Below are positions 17,195 through 28,123 of a stretch of 34,569 bases of DNA, piece by piece. This DNA is from Verrucomicrobiota bacterium (lineage in GTDB: Bacteria; Verrucomicrobiota; Verrucomicrobiia; Limisphaerales; JAFGQR01). Under the pieces are notes generated by a model. The model was not told the DNA's origin. It was given only the letters and a program-made list of their open reading frames with translations, and did not search any database. The number at the start of each line of letters is the position of its first letter. Within the stretch, counting starts at the first letter, position 1. Made by a program: the position numbers and the translations under genes. The stretch spans positions 1 through 34,569 of the forward strand of contig JAFGQR010000054.1 in assembly GCA_016935555.1 (NCBI GenBank). The letters run 5' to 3'.

Positions 17195-19072
17195 TCAGGT
17201 CTGCAAGATCATGTCGGCGACGGGGCGTCCGGCCGGGATGAAGGGGAAGACGTGTTCGGTGTAGGGGGTGATGATATCGAGGACGTAGGGTTGGTCGGCG
17301 TCGAGCATGCGCCGGAGGGCGGCTTTGAGGTCGCGTTTGAAAATGATCCGTTCGCACGTGACGTTGAATCCGCGGCAGATCTGCACGAAGTCGGGGTAGA
17401 TCTGCTTGCGGTTGTTCGGGTTGCCGAGATAGGTGTGTCCGCGGTTGCCGGCGTAAAAGCGGTCTTCCCACTGCATCACCATGCCGAGGTGCTGGTTGTT
17501 GAGGACCATGGCTTTGGCGGCGATCTGCTCGATGTGCGCGGTGGCCAGCTCCTGGATGTTCATCAGGAAGGAGCCGTCGCCGTCGATGTCGACCACTTGG
17601 CGGCCGGGGCAGGCGACCTTGGCGCCGAGGGCGGCCGGGTAGCCGAAGCCCATCGAGCCGAGGCCGGCGCTGGTGATGTATTGGCGGGGCTGCTTGAACT
17701 TGTAAAACTGCGCGCTCCACATCTGGTGCTGGCCGACGCCGGTGGTGATGATGGCGTCGCCGCGGGTCATCTCGTAGAGCATCTCGATGGCCATCTGGGG
17801 CAGGATGACCTCGTCCTCCATGCCCCGGAGGTGCTCCTGCATGTGCTGCGACTGGGCGACCTCGCGCGTCACGCGGTAGTTGAAGGGCGCCTTGGCTTTC
17901 CACTCGGCGATCTGCCGATGCCAGCCGCCGAAGCGTTTCCGGATCGGGCGCTCGCGAATCATGCGGTTCAGCCGGTCCAGCGCATCCTTGATGTCGCTGA
18001 CGATGGGCAGCTGGACTTTGCGATTCTTGTTGTGTTCGGAGTGGTCGATGTCGATGTGCACGATCGTCCCGTGCTCGCAGAACTCGTCCACCTTGCCGGT
18101 CACCCGGTCGTCGAACCGCACCCCGAATGCCAGGAGCAAGTCGGCGCCCTCGCGCACTTGGACCCACGGGTCCCCCGGCGATTTGCCGGGGGCGAACTCG
18201 CCGTTGACCGCCCAGTTGGCGAAGGCGGCTCCGTGCATGCCCAGCCAGCGCAACGCCAGGGGTTCCTCCTCCGGAAACGCCCCGCAGCCCATCAGGGTGG
18301 TCGTCACCGGGATCTGGGTGGCGGCCACGAACTCGCGCAGCTCGCGGCTGGCGTTGGCGGAGATGATGCCGCCGCCGCAGTAGAGCAGCGGGCGCTCGGA
18401 TTTTTCGATCAAGCCGATGATCTCGTTCAGCGCCACATCGTCCGCCTTGGGGTGCGGGGAGTAGCCGCGCAGGTCGACGCTCCGGGGCCACACCGGGCGG
18501 GTGCGGGACTGCTGCACATTCTTCGGGATGTCGATCAGCACCGGCCCCGGCCGGCCGGTTCGCGCGATGTGGAACGCCTCCTTCACGACGCGCGGGATGT
18601 CGTTGACGTGGGTGACCAGGTAGCTGTGTTTCACGACCGGCAGCGTCATGCCGTAAATGTCGGTCTCTTGAAAGGCGTTCTTCCCGATCATGTGCTGCGC
18701 CACCTGCCCCGTGATGGCCACCAGCGGCACCGAATCCATCCACGCGTCCGCCATCGATGTGACCAGGTTGGTGGCGCCCGGCCCGCTGGTCGCCATGCAG
18801 ACGCCCACCTTGCCGCTGGCCCGGGCGTATCCGTCGGCGGCAAACGCCCCGCCCTGCTCGTGCCGCGGCAGCACGGTGCGGATCTTCTTGGACCGCGTCA
18901 GCGCCTGGTGCACCTCCATGCTCGCGCCGCCCGGGTAGGCGAAGATGGTGTCCACCCCCTCCCGCTCCAGTGCCTCAATGAGGATCTCGCTGCCTTGCAT
19001 CATCCGCCCCACCTCGGCACGCGCAGCCGGTGCGGCGGTTCTCGTCTTTTTCAGTGCTATGGTTTTGTTCAT
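17195..19072 (-). CDS. ilvB: Acetolactate synthase, large catalytic subunit
   Basis: A 625-residue thiamine-diphosphate enzyme that condenses pyruvate with pyruvate or 2-ketobutyrate, the first common step of valine, leucine and isoleucine synthesis. The TPP N-domain shows [15 protein letters not shown] and the catalytic glutamate Glu72 in [16 protein letters not shown], then [10 protein letters not shown]. The C-domain shows the [14 protein letters not shown]...[12 protein letters not shown] thiamine-diphosphate/Mg motif. The length is normal for IlvB with a modest N-terminal extension. I chose the ATG at 19072 ([12 protein letters not shown]) because the open frame upstream runs through the attenuator terminator. 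No ilvN or ilvC follows in the window; the next gene on this strand is the LamG protein. Expression is very probably controlled by the upstream leader-peptide attenuator. Confidence 0.95.
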   Translation of the reverse strand: MNKTIALKKTRTAAPAARAEVGRMMQGSEILIEALEREGVDTIFAYPGGASMEVHQALTRSKKIRTVLPRHEQGGAFAADGYARASGKVGVCMATSGPGATNLVTSMADAWMDSVPLVAITGQVAQHMIGKNAFQETDIYGMTLPVVKHSYLVTHVNDIPRVVKEAFHIARTGRPGPVLIDIPKNVQQSRTRPVWPRSVDLRGYSPHPKADDVALNEIIGLIEKSERPLLYCGGGIISANASRELREFVAATQIPVTTTLMGCGAFPEEEPLALRWLGMHGAAFANWAVNGEFAPGKSPGDPWVQVREGADLLLAFGVRFDDRVTGKVDEFCEHGTIVHIDIDHSEHNKNRKVQLPIVSDIKDALDRLNRMIRERPIRKRFGGWHRQIAEWKAKAPFNYRVTREVAQSQHMQEHLRGMEDEVILPQMAIEMLYEMTRGDAIITTGVGQHQMWSAQFYKFKQPRQYITSAGLGSMGFGYPAALGAKVACPGRQVVDIDGDGSFLMNIQELATAHIEQIAAKAMVLNNQHLGMVMQWEDRFYAGNRGHTYLGNPNNRKQIYPDFVQICRGFNVTCERIIFKRDLKAALRRMLDADQPYVLDIITPYTEHVFPFIPAGRPVADMILQT

Positions 19073-19108
19073 GACCTTTTGTGGTTGGAGCCTCGGGCCG
19101 CGGGCAAG

Positions 19109-19141
19109 AAAAAACCCACGACCGTCTGGCGGCCGTGGGTT
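19109..19141 (-). terminator. Intrinsic terminator of the ilvB attenuator
   Basis: On the minus strand an 11-position stem with one mismatch (arms 19131-19141 and 19113-19123, AACCCACGGCC against GGTCGTGGGTT) closes a 7-base loop and runs directly into six T residues (19109-19114). It lies after the leader peptide stop and 36 bp before the ilvB start, so read-through is needed for ilvB expression. Confidence 0.85.
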
Positions 19142-19200
19142 CTTGTTGAAATCTGTGTTCAATTTCGACAAGCACCTACGGCGCCGTCGCTAACGACGAC
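19128..19200 (-). promoter_or_regulatory. ilvB attenuator: competing pause hairpin and antiterminator
   Basis: Three segments can pair in alternative ways. Segment 1 (19194-19200, over the Val codons) pairs with segment 2 (19183-19189) as a small CGTCG-TTAG-CGACG hairpin. Segment 2 (19174-19185, GGCGCCGTAGGT) can instead pair with segment 3 (19128-19140, ACCCACGGCCGCC) over 11 base pairs with one mismatch and one bulge. Segment 3 contains the 5' arm of the terminator, so this pairing would block termination. A ribosome stalled on the Val codons would cover segment 1 and favour the antiterminator. The structures were found by eye; energies are not computed. Confidence 0.7.
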
Positions 19201-19233
19201 CACCCGCAGCACCACTTGTCGAATTCTCAGCAT
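19159..19233 (-). CDS. Branched-chain amino acid leader peptide for ilvB
   Basis: A 24-codon reading frame with an ATG at 19233 and a TGA at 19159-19161. Ten of its 24 residues are Val (7), Leu (2) or Ile (1), and residues 7-14 read VVLRVVVV. The stop lies 17 bases before the terminator hairpin. This is the classic layout of an ilv-type attenuator in which charged Val/Leu/Ile tRNA levels set ribosome progress. The interspersed arginines are unusual but may be incidental. The ATG lies only nine bases past the predicted -10 box, with no Shine-Dalgarno, so the transcript is probably leaderless or nearly so. Confidence 0.8.
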   Translation of the reverse strand: MLRIRQVVLRVVVVSDGAVGACRN

Positions 19234-19241
19234 CGACACCG

Positions 19242-19270
19242 AAATTAAACGGACCCCCCGCGCACGTCAA
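19242..19270 (-). promoter_or_regulatory. Predicted sigma-70-type promoter of the ilvB leader
   Basis: On the minus strand, TTGACG (19265-19270) is separated by exactly 17 bases from TAATTT (19242-19247). An overlapping TTTAAT two bases upstream is an alternative -10 with 15-base spacing. The predicted transcription start falls at or within a few bases of the leader-peptide ATG at 19233. Confidence 0.6.
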
Positions 19271-19347
19271 GCCCCAATGTTGCCTCGTCTTCGCCCCCGT
19301 TCGGCAAGGCTGGCTTCATTCGGCTTGCCAGGGCCGGCGGGCTCTCT

Positions 19348-19752
19348 ATGGTGGCGGGGATGAACGACTCGCAGTCAACGCAGTATGTGCCGGTGCTGAT
19401 GCTGCTCCTGCTGGCGATCGGCTTCACGCTGTCCATGCTCGTCGGGTCGGCCCTCCTGGGTAAACGGGGACGCCGCAACCGCGCCAAGGACACCGCCTAC
19501 GAGTGCGGCAAGCCGCCCATGGGCGGCCCCAGCCCGCGCTTCTCCGTCAAGTTCCACCTGGTGGCCATGCTGTTCATCCTCTTCGACATCGAAGTGGTCT
19601 TCCTCTACCCCCTCGCCGTCGCCTACCGGGACCTCCTCGGCAACCCCGGCGCACGGCCGCTGGCGTTTTTCGGGACATTGACGTTTCTGGGGATTCTCGG
19701 CGTGGGCGTGCTCTACGAGGTCAAAAAGCGCGCCCTGGACTGGCGCAGTTGA
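19348..19752 (+). CDS. nuoA: NADH-quinone oxidoreductase subunit A
   Basis: A 134-residue membrane protein with three membrane segments and the diagnostic NuoA features: AYECGKPPMGG followed by RFSVKFHLVAMLFILFDIEV, then a third membrane helix. NuoA is a small membrane-arm subunit of respiratory complex I near the quinone-access region. ATGs at 19348 and 19360 are both possible; the second has GGCGGGG a few bases upstream. No nuoB follows; the next gene is hflK after 222 bp without a recognisable gene. The remaining complex I genes must be elsewhere, or this is an extra copy. The gene is divergent from the ilvB attenuator. Confidence 0.9.
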   Translation: MVAGMNDSQSTQYVPVLMLLLLAIGFTLSMLVGSALLGKRGRRNRAKDTAYECGKPPMGGPSPRFSVKFHLVAMLFILFDIEVVFLYPLAVAYRDLLGNPGARPLAFFGTLTFLGILGVGVLYEVKKRALDWRS

Positions 19753-19974
19753 GCCGGACGCGCCGGAACCGGGCAGCCGGCAATCTGCGCGCCGGTCCCT
19801 CGGAGAGCGCCTTCGCGGCGGCAACGGGGCGCAGGCAGCCCACCGGGGGCAGGCGCAATGCGGAATCCGGCGCTCGCGCTGCGGGGAACACAAAGGCGGT
19901 TCGTGGAGTTGCGCGAGGCCCGGACACTCGCCCGCGCGACGGGTGGCGATTGCTGTTTGACCGCCGGGGGCGGT

Positions 19975-20967
19975 ATGTGGCAGGATGGGTTCGAGATGAC
20001 TGTGCGGATTGGGAACACGTATTACGAGGTGCGTTATCAACCGGTGGCGGCCATTGCGGGGGCCGTGGTGCTGGGCCTTGGGCTGCTCACGATGTTTTAC
20101 ACGGTCCAAGCCGAGTCGCAGGGAATCATCCTGCGCTTTGGCCGGTATGTGAAGACCGTCGAGCCCGGGCTGCACTTCAAGCTGCCGTTCGGCGTGGACC
20201 AGGTGGCCGCGGTGCCCGTCCGGCGGCAGCTGAAACAGGAGTTTGGCTTTGGCACCCCGGGGGGCACCAACCCCACCCAGCACGGCGGACGCGACGAGCA
20301 GGAGGCCGAGCGGAGCATGGTCACCGGGGATCTGAACGCGGCCACCGTGGAATGGATCGTCCAGTACCGCATCACCGAGCCGCAGACCTACCTGTTCCAC
20401 TTCCGCGACCCCGAAGAAACGCTGCGGGATCTTTCGGAGGCGGTGATGCGGGAGGTGGTGGGGGACCGGACGGTGGACGAGGTGATCACGATTGGGCGGC
20501 AGGAGATTGAGATCGAGGCCTTGAAGCGGCTGCAAGCCGTCGCCGGGCGCTACGAGCTTGGCGTGAGCGTGGACCAGGTGCAGCTCAAGAACGTGAATCC
20601 GCCTCCGCCGGTGCAGCCGTCGTTCAACGAGGTGAACCAGGCGCAGCAGGAACGCGAGAAACTGGTCAACGTGGCCAATGGCGAATACAACAAGGCGGTG
20701 CCCCGCGCGCGGGGGGAGGCGGAGGAGAAGATCAGCACGGCGGAGGGCTATGCCATCAAGCGGATCAACCAGGCCGAAGGGGACGCGCTGCGGTTCCAGG
20801 CGCTGCTGACGGAGTATCTGAAGGCGCCGGAGGTGACGCGGCGCCGGCTGCATCTCGAAACGCTCGGGCAGGTTCTGCCCCAGCTGGGACCCAAAATCAT
20901 CCTGGACGAGAACGCCCCCCAGCTGCTGCCGCTGCTGCAACTCCATTCCGGCCCCCAACGCCCATGA
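19975..20967 (+). CDS. hflK: HflK-like SPFH/Band 7 membrane protein
   Basis: About 330 residues: a short N-terminal cytosolic stretch, one membrane helix (PVAAIAGAVVLGLGLLTMFY) and an SPFH domain starting at VQAESQGIILRFGRYVKTVEPGLHFKLPF. Next come NATVEW-like NAATVEWIVQYRI, VQLKNVNPPPPVQPSFNEV and the long charged helix of the HflK family. HflK pairs with HflC to form a large periplasmic-side cage around the FtsH protease and modulates its access to membrane proteins. The ATG at 19975 follows a G-rich stretch; the ATG at 19996 is an alternative. The frame continues upstream to 19858, but that part does not look coding. Its stop overlaps the hflC start (ATGA, 20964-20967). Confidence 0.88.
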   Translation: MWQDGFEMTVRIGNTYYEVRYQPVAAIAGAVVLGLGLLTMFYTVQAESQGIILRFGRYVKTVEPGLHFKLPFGVDQVAAVPVRRQLKQEFGFGTPGGTNPTQHGGRDEQEAERSMVTGDLNAATVEWIVQYRITEPQTYLFHFRDPEETLRDLSEAVMREVVGDRTVDEVITIGRQEIEIEALKRLQAVAGRYELGVSVDQVQLKNVNPPPPVQPSFNEVNQAQQEREKLVNVANGEYNKAVPRARGEAEEKISTAEGYAIKRINQAEGDALRFQALLTEYLKAPEVTRRRLHLETLGQVLPQLGPKIILDENAPQLLPLLQLHSGPQRP

Positions 20968-21941
20968 AATCCCTGCACCCTTGGATGGGCGCCGCCGTCA
21001 CCGTGCTGGCGGTGCTCCTGCTCCTGCTGCCCGCCCTCTACACCGTCAACGAAACCGAACAGGTCATCGTCACCCAGTTCGGCAAACCCGTCGCCGGCGC
21101 CGTCACCAACGCCGGCCTGCACTTCAAAATCCCCTTCATCCAGGAGGTCAACCGCTTCGAAAAACGCGTCCTGCGCTGGGACGGCCGCCCCGGCGACATG
21201 CCCACCAAGGACAAGACCTACATCGTGGTCGATGCCTTCGGGCGATGGCGCATCCGCGACCTGAAGACCTATTTTCTGCGCCTGCGCGACGAGCGGAGCG
21301 CGCTGTCGCGGCTTGATGACATTCTGGGCAGCGAGATCCGCAACGCGATCGCCAAGCATGAATTGATCGAAGTCGTCCGCACCCGGACGAACCGCGTGCC
21401 CGAGCTGGATGCGACCATCGAGCTGGTGCGCGGGAATGTGGGCCAGCTTTACCCGATCCGCAAAGGCCGCGCCAGGGTCCAACAGGACATCCTCGACAAC
21501 GCGGCGCCCAAGGTCGCCGTCTTCGGCATCGAGCTGCTCGACATCCAGTTCAAACGCATCAATTACAATCCCACCGTCCAGCAGCGCATCTACGAGCGGA
21601 TGATCAGCGAACGGCAGCAAATCGCCGACCGTTTCCGCTCGGAGGGTGCGGGGGAGGCCGCCAAAATCCTCGGCCAGAAGCAGAAGGATCTGCAGACCAT
21701 CGAGTCCGAGGCTTACCGGAAGATCCAGGAGATCGAAGGCAAGGCCGATGCGCGGGCCACGGAGATCTACGCCGCCGCGTACAACCAAAGCCCCCAGGCC
21801 GCCGAACTCTATGAGTTCCTGAAAACCATGGACACCTACAAACAGGTCCTGACCAACGACACCAGCCTCATCCTCACCACCGACAACGACCTGTTCCGGT
21901 TCCTCAAACGCGCCGCCCCCCCCCGGCGCGACTCCCCGTAG
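20964..21941 (+). CDS. hflC: HflC-like SPFH/Band 7 membrane protein
   Basis: A 325-residue partner of HflK: one N-terminal membrane helix (AAVTVLAVLLLLLPALYTV), the SPFH opening NETEQVIVTQFGKPVAGAV then GLHFKIPFIQEVNRFEKRVL, the conserved IVVDAFGRWRI strand, the FGIELLDIQFKRINYN segment and a helical region RMISERQQIADRFRSEGAGE typical of HflC. It probably forms the HflKC complex that regulates FtsH. The start codon overlaps the hflK stop by four bases, so translation is coupled. It converges on the lipoprotein gene with a 14-bp gap and no convincing terminator. Confidence 0.9.
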   Translation: MKSLHPWMGAAVTVLAVLLLLLPALYTVNETEQVIVTQFGKPVAGAVTNAGLHFKIPFIQEVNRFEKRVLRWDGRPGDMPTKDKTYIVVDAFGRWRIRDLKTYFLRLRDERSALSRLDDILGSEIRNAIAKHELIEVVRTRTNRVPELDATIELVRGNVGQLYPIRKGRARVQQDILDNAAPKVAVFGIELLDIQFKRINYNPTVQQRIYERMISERQQIADRFRSEGAGEAAKILGQKQKDLQTIESEAYRKIQEIEGKADARATEIYAAAYNQSPQAAELYEFLKTMDTYKQVLTNDTSLILTTDNDLFRFLKRAAPPRRDSP

Positions 21942-21955
21942 CCGGGCCCCGGGGC

Positions 21956-22507
21956 TCAGCCCGCGTAGGTGATCACGAACAGGCGGAACCGCTTGTGGTT
22001 CTCCTGGTCAAACTCGCGCACCACCAGGCCGTTGTTCCCCTTGATCTGCACTTCCACCTTCCTCGCGGAGGCGATCCTCTGCAGGTCCTCGCGCGTCACC
22101 TGGTAAAGCGCGCGCTCGCGCACGATCTGCTCGCTGCCGCCCTGCCGCAGGTTGATGCTGCCCGCGCCGCTGAATTTCCGCGCCCGGCCGTCGAGCACCA
22201 GGGTGAGCGTCTGGCCGTAGGGGATGTCCAACAGGCCAGTCTCCTTCCGCGCCATGTACTCCACTTCCAGGTAATACACCGCCTCCGTCGCCGTTTTGAA
22301 GATCCGCGATGCGTTCAGATACACAATTTCCCGGGGCGGCTCGACGGGGCTGGGAAGGCGGTTGTTTTCCAGCAGGCTGGTCGACAAGCCCGAGGCATCC
22401 GTGTACGTGCCCACGTCAGGCAACGTCCGGGCGCAACCCGCAAGCAGGCACGCCGCCGCCACCGAGACAAACAGGTTCTTCACGAGAGTCAGTTTCTGGT
22501 TTTGCAT
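21956..22507 (-). CDS. Predicted lipoprotein, function unknown
   Basis: About 183 residues, starting MQNQKLTLVKNLFVSVAAA with a lipobox LLAGC, so the mature protein is probably lipid-anchored in the envelope through its cysteine at residue 24. The rest is a compact mixed alpha/beta protein (REIVYLNASRIFKTATEAVY, YGQTLTLVLDGRARKFSG, RKVEVQIKGNNGLVVREF) that I do not recognise. ATGs at 22522 and 22534 are upstream alternatives with longer n-regions. It is divergent from secA, with about 150 bp between them, and convergent with hflC. Confidence 0.7.
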   Translation of the reverse strand: MQNQKLTLVKNLFVSVAAACLLAGCARTLPDVGTYTDASGLSTSLLENNRLPSPVEPPREIVYLNASRIFKTATEAVYYLEVEYMARKETGLLDIPYGQTLTLVLDGRARKFSGAGSINLRQGGSEQIVRERALYQVTREDLQRIASARKVEVQIKGNNGLVVREFDQENHKRFRLFVITYAG

Positions 22508-22613
22508 GGGATACGCGTTCATTGCAACCGGCAACGTTTATCGCACCGGCCGGGAGATCAAGCAACCATTTTCCGCTTGCAGCCCCCATCGCGCCGGCCG
22601 GCCCGAATTCCTT

Positions 22614-22642
22614 TTGACGCCCCTGGGGGCTTCCCGTAGGTT
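22614..22642 (+). promoter_or_regulatory. Predicted sigma-70-type promoter of secA
   Basis: TTGACG (22614-22619), exactly 17 bases of spacer, then TAGGTT (22637-22642). The predicted start would leave a very short 5' leader of about 10 bases containing an AGGA element before the secA ATG at 22659. The -35 hexamer is identical to that of the ilvB leader promoter. Confidence 0.55.
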
Positions 22643-22658
22643 TCAGACAGGATTTTGC

Positions 22659-25736
<3,078 letters not shown>

Positions 25737-25861
25737 ACCCTGCCCCACCCCCCGACGCCGGTTCGCGCGTGCCCGCCCCGACCCGTTCCATGCCTCCCCC
25801 CGCACAGCCTGCCCCCTGAAACCCTTGCTGGCCATCCTCGCCCTCGCCTCCGGCACTGGCC

Positions 25862-26350
25862 GGGGCCGCCGCCGTTTCGCTCGAGGCCCGCGGCACCGCC
25901 GGCGACAGCCGCCGAAGCTGGACCTGGCCGTGGCGCTGCGCGCTGTGGGCCCGCCTGGCCCACGCCGAAAACGCGCATCGCATGATTCGCGGCCTCCTCA
26001 CCCGCAATCTCCTGCCCAATCTCTTCGACACTCACCCGCCATTCCAAATCGACGGCAACTCCGGGTATACCGCCGCCGTGTGCGAAATGCTGGTGCAGTC
26101 CCATGCCGGCCCCCTCGACCTGTTGCCCGCCCTCCCCAAGGCTTGGCCCGCAGGCCGCGTCAAGGGATTGCGCGCCCGCGGCGGATTCGAGATCGACCTC
26201 GAATGGCAGGACGGCGCCCTGAACCGGGCAGTCATCCGCGCCTCGCGGCCGGGCACGGTTCCCGTGCGCTGCGGATTCCACACAACACAGCTGACCCTCC
26301 GGGCGGGACAGTCGGTGACGCTGGGCCGCGGGCTGGGCATCGGGCGCTGA
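25862..26350 (+). pseudogene. Remnant of a GH95-type alpha-L-fucosidase (C-terminal part only)
   Basis: In one frame this stretch reads SLEARG, then a corrupted region where GH95 proteins have a GWS.AWK segment, then [58 protein letters not shown] and [18 protein letters not shown]. This is the C-terminal part of the catalytic region plus the start of the terminal beta domain of family GH95. The first several hundred residues are missing because secA lies immediately upstream, and there is no sensible start before an ATG at 25982. It is therefore a truncated gene remnant. The rest of the 786-bp gap (25737-25861 and 26351-26522) has no gene that I recognise. Confidence 0.7.
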
Positions 26351-26464
26351 ACATCGCCGGGCGGACGTCCAGCCTCAAACGGATGCGTCGGCGATTGGTG
26401 GGCAATCCAGGTGTTCCTCGGGTGCCCGCCGAGCCCTCTGCGCCGATTCCAGCCTCGGGCGGGT

Positions 26465-26492
26465 TTGCCCTTTCTTAGGAATGGCGTATGTT
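26465..26492 (+). promoter_or_regulatory. Possible promoter of the aldehyde dehydrogenase gene
   Basis: TTGCCC (26465-26470), 16 bases, TATGTT (26487-26492). The predicted start gives a leader of about 24 bases with an ACGGAG element before the ATG at 26523. The match is moderate. Confidence 0.35.
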
Positions 26493-26522
26493 GAGGGCTG
26501 AAGCACGGAGCAGACGCAGCCT

Positions 26523-28079
26523 ATGGAACTTGGCGAGCGAACCTCATTGGCGGCGCAGGGTGACGAGTTCCACCATGCGTTTGAAGGCGCTTTGGTGCTG
26601 GCCCGCAAGCGGTTAGGTCAAACCCACGGGATCTGGATCAACGGACATTCGGTCAAATCCCCGGCGGGCACTTTTGCGACGGTCCTGCCTTCCGACACTC
26701 GAATTGCCGCGGGAAGGTTCCAGAAAGCCACGCGAGGTCTTGTGGACAAGGCGGTTGCAACAGCAGCCCAGGCGGGCCGCTTCTGGCGCGAGTTCGGCTG
26801 GCAGCAACGCGTCGCCTACCTGCGCAAAGCATCCGAACTCGTCTCCAGCCATCGCCACGAACTGGCCGCTCTCGTCAGCCTCGAAGTGGGTAAATGCCAG
26901 CCGGACGCCATGACCGAAGTCGAGGAGGCGATCGAAACCATGCTCTATTACTGTCAGCAGACGGAACGGCACCAGGGTTTCGCCTATCGCATGAACGGCG
27001 CCCCCCGGGAACATAACCAATGTTCACTCCGCCCCCACGGCGTCTGGGCCCTCGTCACCGCCTTCAACTTCCCGTTGTCCATCCCCGCCGGCAACGCCGT
27101 CGCCGCCCTCGCCGGCGGCAACACCGTCGTGTTCAAGCCCTCCAGCCGCGCGCCTCTGATGGGCGCCCGGTTCAACGGGCTGTTGCACGACGCAGGCCTG
27201 CCGGTGGGCGTGTTCAACATGCTGACGGGGCCGGGACGCGAGGTGGTGAAGGCGCTGGCGACTCATCCGGGGATCAACGGTCTCGCATTCACAGGCAGCA
27301 CCCCCGTGGGATTGACCCTCATGCGCCTGGCGGCCAGCCCCAGCCCCCGACCCTGCCTCGCCGCCATGAGCGGCAACAACGCGGTCATCGTCATGCCCTC
27401 CGCCAACCTCGAAGCCGCCGCAGAGGGCATCGTCCGATCCGCCTTCGCCGCAAACGGCCAGCACTGCGCCGGCTGTTCGCGGGTCTACGCCCACCGCAAC
27501 GTCTCCAAACGCCTCATCCCCCTCATCCTCGAGCGCACCGCCGCCCTCAACGTCGGCAACCCCCTCCACCCCGAGACCGCCATCGGCCCCTTGATCAGCG
27601 CCGCCGCCGTCGCCCACTACAAAGCCGCCGTCGCCCTCGGCCGCAAACAAGGCCGCCTGCGGTTCGGCGGCAAAACCCTCACCGCCGGCGCACTCGCCCA
27701 CGGGTTCTATGTCCAGCCCGCCATCTTCGACCAGTTGCCCCCCGACGCGCTCCTCCTCCGGCAGGAGCGCCTTCTGCCGGTGCTGGGAATCGTCGAGGTG
27801 GCCTCCCTGACCGACGCCCTCACCCTCGCCAACGACGACGCCCACGGACGCGCCGCGGGGATCTTCACAAGGGTTGAGGAGGAGCAAATCGAGTTCTTCA
27901 ACCGCATCGAAGCCGCCTCGGCCTACTGCAACCGCCGCGACGGCGCCACCACCGGCGGCCGTCCCGGTGTCCAGTCCGTCGGAGGCTGGAAAGCGTCCAG
28001 TTCGTCCGGCCGCAACGCCCTCGGTCCGTTCTACGTGCCCCAGTTCCTGCGCGAGCAAAGCCAGACCCTCGTGCCCTAA
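26523..28079 (+). CDS. Aldehyde dehydrogenase superfamily protein, P5C-dehydrogenase-like, lacking the usual catalytic Glu
   Basis: A 518-residue ALDH-fold protein. The NAD-binding region shows TAFNFPLSIPAGNAVAALA, VVFKPSS and FTGSTPVG. The nucleophile is Cys315 in NGQHCAGCSRVY. The later QERLLPVLGI corresponds to the conserved EIFGPV segment, and the C-terminus (TTGGRPGVQSVGGWKASSSS) resembles 1-pyrroline-5-carboxylate dehydrogenases. Exactly 34 residues before Cys315, where ALDHs have the general-base glutamate of the LELGGKN motif, this protein has Ala281 (LAAMSGNN). It may therefore be altered in mechanism or have esterase or binding activity only. Substrate class is inferred from overall resemblance. 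It stands alone behind a pseudogene and converges on metG. Confidence 0.8.
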   Translation: MELGERTSLAAQGDEFHHAFEGALVLARKRLGQTHGIWINGHSVKSPAGTFATVLPSDTRIAAGRFQKATRGLVDKAVATAAQAGRFWREFGWQQRVAYLRKASELVSSHRHELAALVSLEVGKCQPDAMTEVEEAIETMLYYCQQTERHQGFAYRMNGAPREHNQCSLRPHGVWALVTAFNFPLSIPAGNAVAALAGGNTVVFKPSSRAPLMGARFNGLLHDAGLPVGVFNMLTGPGREVVKALATHPGINGLAFTGSTPVGLTLMRLAASPSPRPCLAAMSGNNAVIVMPSANLEAAAEGIVRSAFAANGQHCAGCSRVYAHRNVSKRLIPLILERTAALNVGNPLHPETAIGPLISAAAVAHYKAAVALGRKQGRLRFGGKTLTAGALAHGFYVQPAIFDQLPPDALLLRQERLLPVLGIVEVASLTDALTLANDDAHGRAAGIFTRVEEEQIEFFNRIEAASAYCNRRDGATTGGRPGVQSVGGWKASSSSGRNALGPFYVPQFLREQSQTLVP

Positions 28080-28123
28080 CCTGCATTGCTCATCCCGCAG
28101 ACGCGGGATGAGCAATCTAGGTT
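28078..28123. terminator. Palindromic bidirectional terminator between ALDH and metG
   Basis: A perfect 14-bp stem (28085-28098 with 28103-28116, ATTGCTCATCCCGC/GCGGGATGAGCAAT) closes an AGAC loop. After one mismatch and a G-U pair the complementarity continues through AACCT/AGGTT to 28078 and 28123. The outer ends overlap the TAA stops of both convergent genes. There is no long T-run, but the symmetry and position suggest shared 3'-end formation for both transcripts. It could also be one copy of a dispersed palindrome. Confidence 0.6.

Noticed and set aside
19858..19974. Upstream extension of the hflK frame
   Set aside because: The residues (RNPALALRGTQRRF...) do not resemble an HflK N-terminus and no start signal is better than those at 19975 or 19996.
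21925..21960. GC palindrome between hflC and the lipoprotein gene as a terminator
   Set aside because: It is a short CCCCGGGG-centred dyad overlapping the hflC stop region, with no T-run and a weak outer stem.
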